From: Anarhynchus alexandrinus
Lineage: Eukaryota > Chordata > Aves > Charadriiformes > Charadriidae
DNA length: 64,000 nucleotides
NCBI GenBank assembly: GCA_008711295.1
Contig: VUYV01000123.1
Location: 789,647 to 853,646, forward strand
Direction of reading: 5' to 3'
Part shown: in pieces, positions 58,373-64,000 of the stretch
Numbering within the stretch: position 1 is the first letter of the stretch
How the letters are laid out: each line of letters starts with the position of its first letter
Made by a program: the position numbers and the translations under genes
The notes under the pieces: generated by a model
Told to the model about the DNA's origin: nothing
Database searches by the model: none
What the model saw: the letters and a program-made list of their open reading frames with translations, nothing else

Positions 58373-61300
58373 CAATTCAACTGAATTTTAATAATCAAAT
58401 TATCATATAAATAAAGGAATGGTAAATTTAAAAAATCCAATATAATTTTATAATGATAAGTTGTAAAGGAAAAACAGAAAATCATCAAAATCTGAGCCTT
58501 TGAAAGAACAGACTACTTTAATGCAAATGGCATTTATTTAATCTTTGGAGTGGTAGTTGTTCTATGTGTATTTTATCATAACCAGTTTTCCTGAACATTG
58601 TGCAGTATCTTTCATTACCTCTTTGAATACAAAAGATGTCTGTATTCTTTATGTGGTACCGTTTTTGCAATAACTCATTAAAAACTTTCTTACACTTTTA
58701 AGAAAACATGCTGAATTATTTAATGTCAATAAATACTTAACCCCAAATACATAATAATTAAATACATAACTCAATATATAAAGTTTAAGAATTCAACTCA
58801 TTAAAGTTGAAGAATTAGAACATAAAATAAGATTGAAATGTTTTAATTTGAAATAAGAATATACAATCCTTTAAAATCAGTTTTAGTAAAGGAAAATTAC
58901 ATCGCATTGCCATCTGTACAAACCAAGCAAAATAATAAAGAAAAGTTCATTTCTATTGCAATAAAAATAATTTTAACCAACAGCACTTTTTTTTTCAAAT
59001 CTGGTGAGGAGGAAACAATGAAATCAAGAACCAGAGTATTTTAATATGCTAATGCAATATCTTTTTCATTAAAACTACGTAGTAACGCAATACGACTATT
59101 ATTGTTTATATTTGCTGTTAGGTTTGTTTCCTAGAATAATGTAGAGAAATAAATTTGTCATGAATAGCCTTTCCAAAAGATTCTAACAACAACGACATCT
59201 TCGATAGTAGAAACTCTGTAAGACTGCAGATTTTGGCTCTGGTGAAGATAAGCTAATGCAGAGGGAATGTTTTTTTATGAGGCAATTTAAAAAATGAAAA
59301 TTTGTGATTTGGCCCATGCAGTTTTGCTATTCAGAGGGTGACTATTTCAGTCTATGCCAGTCATTGAGGCTACTGGTATGGTTAACAGGGGAAAATGTAA
59401 GCACATGCAGAAGGTGATTCACTCCAGTAATCTAAGGGAAGTGGTATTGATGGGAGGTACCTTCATTGTAATTATCTTAAAGGGAATCTAGAAAAATTCC
59501 TAGAACTTAACCAATGTTTTACAGGTTAAGGTTGCAACTGGATGGCCACCCACAATTTTCCCAACACAGACTGGACACAGAGCAAAGACCAGGTGATATT
59601 AACAGTAACTGCAAAGGATATTATGAATTATTGATCTGTTTTGCCTTAAAAAAAAAAGCCAGAAATATCAATAGATACATGTGCAGAATCATGCACAAAT
59701 GTTAAAGGTTCCATAACACACAGGTGGAATGGATCAATGGTAGCACTGAGACTTAGGATTTTTTATAGCAAGATGAACAGGTCTTCTAAATAATGTGTGG
59801 AGGCCTGAGGTTACTGAAATCCTTGAAAGCTCATTGAGGAAGAAAAAAATCAGGTGATTCTCAGAAGGGATAAGGATGAAAAAAAAGCAGGGGAATATGC
59901 TACTGCTAGAATGCGAAACAAAGAGATTAGGTGGAGGCAGTCAGACTAGATGTTAACAGCAATCTCTTTTGCTTTGAAAGTGATGAATTAGGTGAAGCCT
60001 GGGTCAGACATTCACTCAGTGTTCAACATACTTATGAGATTAAATAAGGTTGTGTTTATTTAAGGAGAGAAAATGTGCTCAAAAAGACGAAGGGTCAAAG
60101 ACATCACCGTACAATGGCTCAACTTTAAACCAATATTCAAGTTTTGTGCTTTTGAATACATCTTACAGAATAATATGACAAACATACCTGTATATTACTA
60201 ACATTTGCACAATTAGCCACTATATTACACAAAGTAATAAATACTAAATAAAAAAAAATAATCAGAGTGTTTTAAAATCAACTGGTTATACAGAAAAAAG
60301 AAGAGAAGTGAGGAGAGGATTTAACCTCAATAACTAATAGTCAAAAAATAGATTACAAGAATTAACAAGTGAAACTGCTACCAAGGCTATGCACATTCTT
60401 TGAGAAAATTTGTAGTTAAAATAAGGCCAAATGACATCATAGATGCATCAGTAATGTTCAAATGAACAAAAGCACTCCAGCTGTCCCTCTCACCATTTCA
60501 AATACTGTGTTTCTTTTAGCTCTCTTCTTATTTTGTACAAAATATAATAAATGCTTCCTATTGACCTGTGCTCTTGAAAAAACTTACACATTGCTACATC
60601 TTCTCATGGAGTATACTGCTCAGGATAGCAATCTCAGAGTTACGTTTAGATATGATATTGGGATTCAGTTGCAGCCTTATGTAAGTCTAGTAGCAGAGGC
60701 CTAAAGGAAGAGTAAATCACGTGGTATTTCCTTTCCAAGAAAAGTGGGAAGCCTGAAAAGACGATCCCACGTCTGACGTCTGGTAGAGAAACGCAAGAGA
60801 ATAGAAATGAGGCAATTAATAGATTCACATTTTGTTTTATTATGTTTGAGAAGAATTTATCTTGTAAAAATATGTATATTTTATGAAGATCAGAGTGCAT
60901 AGCAATCTCTTCCAACTAACTGTTCCTATCTGTGCCTTGGGTGAGCAGTCTCTTCCATCATAGGCAATAGCTTCTAGAGCTAGAGTGTAAAAGTTTTAAT
61001 CTGAAGAAACGCAGGAGACTTTACCAAAAAGTCATGAATACACTGTGAAGTGTGAGAAGCTATTTACGAATTTTTGTTTTGCAGGACTGACAGTGCTCTG
61101 TGCTACTTGTACTTTGCCTAAGAGCTGGAGGTAACAGAAGCTGCAAGCGGAGCCATAGTGTGGGAATGGGTAGAAAATACAGCACACAACACAAAATCCA
61201 TGGCTACTGTAGCAAAACTTGAGAACCAGAATATGTAGGTCAACTGTCAGTGCAGGAGAAAGCAAGCAACCAGCTGGCCTCACCAAATTGCCTCACCAAA

Positions 61301-63765
61301 GTAGAAGACTGTTAATGATGGTTTTATTTCAGGAGTTAAATATGTTCTGTTACCTTGTCTACTTTTGAATCTTTTTTTTTCTCTCCTTGGTAAATATTGT
61401 TTGCTTATATAACTGACTTCTGATTGCAATAGGAGAAAACTGAGCATATAGCTTAATCCTCTGATGTGTCTGGGCGGAGTCTTGAACTGATGCTTTATAT
61501 GCTATCCAAATTACATGAACATTGTCCTCATTGCTGCTAATCAAGCCTTGGCAGAAAGGTTACAATTACTTTGTATGCAAAAGAATGAAGCTCAATTTTT
61601 TTTCCCGATTCTATTTACTACAGATTGTTTTATAAAGATGAAAAAGAGAGTGCCCTTGAGGAAAAAAGGAGCACACTATTGATAATTTATATTCATAAAA
61701 AATCCTTTAGCAACATTCCTAAAGATCCTTTTATTATTAATTTATAAGAAAACAAAAAAATAATCTCTGGTGTAAGCAACAGATTGCTAGAGATGTGAGA
61801 AGAATAGACCAAGGTATAAATGATAAATAATTTAAAAATTAAAATATTTTGCTAATTACATGAGAAACAGAATAGTCAGGCCAACTGCTTGATCCCTACT
61901 GTTGTAGGAAAAGGTAGTAGTGATTGGAACTGAAAGGAGGAAGATGCTGTAAATGGGAAGACACACAGGTGGTGAAATGATTAATGTTGGATCTAAACAG
62001 TACAGGTGTCTGGCACTTCTTGAAATGTTTAGGAAATAAATGGGATATTTATTCTCCCTGACAGGAAGAGGAAAAGTGTGTGAAGTGTGTGCTTGATTCT
62101 CCTTCTCAACAAATGAAGTGTTGAGTAAACTGTTCTGTTGATTTATTATAGCCGTATCAGCTAACACTTCTATTGAAAAACTTCCCTTGGTATTTTCTGT
62201 ATGAGCCTCTATTTCAAGTATCTCCTCTCTAACCATGAACATTTAAATTTAAAATACACTGCAGTCATTTTGGTAAAGCAGATGGACATGAGAGACTTCT
62301 GATATAGCTAATACCCCCCCTCTATCCCCCCCCCCCAGCAAAATAATCTTCCAAAGCCTGCACATTTTCTTATCATTTGTTTTTGTAATAGTTTTATTTT
62401 GTCAGTCTTGACCTTGTCCCTCTGCTGTATTTGTTTGTTGCACCAACATATATTTGTTTTTAGTTCAGACCACATTAATCCTCTAATGACTTATCCCCAT
62501 GAGTAGTTTTGTTCTGGAGTTGTTTCAGCATAAATGGTCTGGAATTCAGCCACTTGGAAATTCCATTGTAGGAAGTTAACCTCCACCCCACTTTCTAAGT
62601 GAATTATCAAATAAAACATAGTTTGTTTTGAGACTGAGAAGCTTTTGCCAATGAAGCGGGATGTCAGCAGAAATAGTGGGTTTGTGTATTATTGAAGAAA
62701 ATTTTTAATTTTACAGATGGAGTACTTCATTCTGGTGCATTATTTTGAAAATTTTAATTTTGTCACCTTCATATTATAACTTTAGTACAAACCAAAACTG
62801 GGAGACGTAATCGCTATTCTATCGTATTTGGTAATTCTTCTGAAATACTGAACCTTTGGGTAAGAAAACCACAAGAGAATTGGAAAGTAGCAGGGGAGGG
62901 GAGAGTTGTTCATAATCGTAGGGGGAGGAAGAAGACAACACTGGATCGTAGACTATACAGAAACAAAACCAGTACCTGGATTGGTGTTTTTCTAACAGTA
63001 CATTATAGGTTAATCTTTTCAAGATAAAGCCGATACGTAACTGACTGTTTATTGAATATCTTTCAATGTTTAATCATTAGTTAACCTGTGTTACTACCTT
63101 TATAACTTATTGGATGAGGTTCATCCTTGCTAAATTTCATGCATCTCAAAATATTTTCAATAAGAAATGGTTTAACATATTGTGAACTCTGCTGTTAACT
63201 TTGTGTGAGTGCTGATGCAGTTCTTCGAGCAGAGTTAGGTAAAACTTGCTTTGTTAGTGTCTTCTGTTTGATGACATTGCTTGTATTTATTGTGGTTAAC
63301 CAATACAGCAGTAAGGCTGATGGGAATATAGTTGCTCCTAGAGCAAAATTTGTTAGCATATATCCATGAAGGTTTTACCTTTGCAGCCTTTGCTTTAATT
63401 AATTGATTCCATCTCCCCTACGGTTTGTGTTTTCATCATCTAGTGGCCAAAAAAGAAGTTAAAAATTAACTTGTTCTTTTGAACTTTTTTGCAAATAAAC
63501 GATAGAGCAAATACTGTGAATGGACTTTATAATGACACTGCAGGATAGATGAAGAGAATATGCAAAAAAAAAGTTGTTGCTCAGAATTAAGGTGAAATGT
63601 GTTATTATCATAATATTCCATTCTTTATGGTAGATTATTCCTGAAAAGATTAATGTTCCCCTTTGCAGAACGGAATGTAACATTAATGTGAACTACAATT
63701 TTTGAAATTCTGTGTATTTTGTTAAGAATTAATATGTTAGAGGTAGATTCTTCATGCATTCATGC
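58373..63765. other. unique AT-rich stretch
   Basis: About 5.4 kb with no recognised gene, RNA or repeat family. A C-rich run lies at 62314-62336. The longest frame (128 codons, minus, 61856-62242) shows no domain. Confidence 0.55.
62314..62336. repeat. C-rich low-complexity tract
   Basis: Seven C, a TCTAT spacer, then eleven C. Confidence 0.9.
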
Positions 63766-64000
63766 TAGTACAAGCGATAGGACAAGAGGAAATGGCCTCA
63801 AGTTATGCCAGGGTAGGTTTAGATTGGATATTAGGAAAAAGTTCTTCACAGACAGGGTTGTTGAGCATTGGAACAGGCTGCCCAGGGAAGTGGTGGAATC
63901 ACCATCCCTGCAGCTATTTCAAAGACGGGTAGATGTGGTGCTTAGGGACATGGTTTAGTGGTGGTTTTAGCAGTGTTATGTTGATGGTTGGACTTGATGA
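63766..64000 (+). mobile_element. CR1 LINE 3-prime fragment, cut by window end
   Basis: Plus-strand CR1: 'GATAGGACAAGAGGAAATGG', coding for [21 protein letters not shown] and [11 protein letters not shown], then 'CATGGTTTAGTGGTGGTTTT' and 'GATGGTTGGACTTGATGA' at the window edge. The tail should follow outside. Same subgroup as 47424-47690. The 79-codon open stretch (63719-63958) begins in flanking DNA. Confidence 0.93.

Noticed and set aside
1..64000. CRISPR array, operons, tRNA or rRNA genes
   Set aside because: No regularly spaced repeats, no prokaryotic-style gene packing and no RNA-gene signature. All evidence points to avian nuclear DNA.

Overview
This window is vertebrate, and almost certainly avian, nuclear DNA. 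It is AT-rich, has no dense coding, and is strewn with CR1 retrotransposon copies. Many CR1 copies end in the diagnostic bird CR1 3-prime tail, a GATTCTATG-type octamer repeat, preceded by the block reading roughly 'AGGTCCCTTCCAAC'. LTRs of types that are common in bird genomes are also present. I cannot name the species. No complete protein-coding gene, tRNA, rRNA or CRISPR array is visible. The longer open frames are either fragments of CR1 ORF2 (endonuclease and reverse transcriptase) or chance frames inside LTRs and GC-rich blocks. The window is best read as a gene desert or the interior of a very long intron.

Layout. 1-8.3 kb: mostly unique AT-rich DNA, with a single-N gap (2693), an isolated GC-rich block (5.23-5.67 kb) and one very old CR1/L3-like fragment (6.29-6.61 kb). 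8.3-13.7 kb: an old plus-strand CR1 split by a younger minus-strand CR1. This is followed by a letter-for-letter 2,036-bp direct duplication joined by a single N (11687), which looks like an assembly artefact. 15.0-15.9 kb and 52.2-52.8 kb: two diverged copies, in opposite orientation, of one GC- and CA/TG-rich repeat that I cannot name. 17.8-19.0, 20.5-20.9 and 25.0-26.6 kb: CR1 fragments of different ages. 29.0-32.6 kb: a second ancient CR1 and two younger plus-strand CR1s, with a TCTAT/TCTAG microsatellite. 35.7-35.9 kb: a long imperfect hairpin. 36.3-37.9 kb: a plus-strand LTR split by a minus-strand LTR. 38.1-38.5 and 43.4 kb: CR1 3-prime ends. 44.5-47.4 kb: the longest CR1 (minus strand), with an almost open reverse-transcriptase frame, split by a 733-bp solo LTR with a clean 5-bp target-site duplication. 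47.4-49.4 kb: two more CR1 fragments. 51.3-52.2 kb: a plus-strand CR1 endonuclease region split by a short minus-strand CR1 tail that is flanked by a 7-bp repeat. 52.8-63.8 kb: mostly unique AT-rich DNA with simple repeats. 63.8-64 kb: a CR1 running off the end.

There is no operon-like cooperation to describe. The structure here is a record of layered retrotransposon insertion: CR1 into CR1 (twice), LTR into CR1, and LTR into LTR. The items most worth checking are the probable false duplication, the unnamed repeat family seen twice, the 145-bp hairpin, and a 111-bp open segment at 56.46-56.57 kb bounded by strong splice-site matches.
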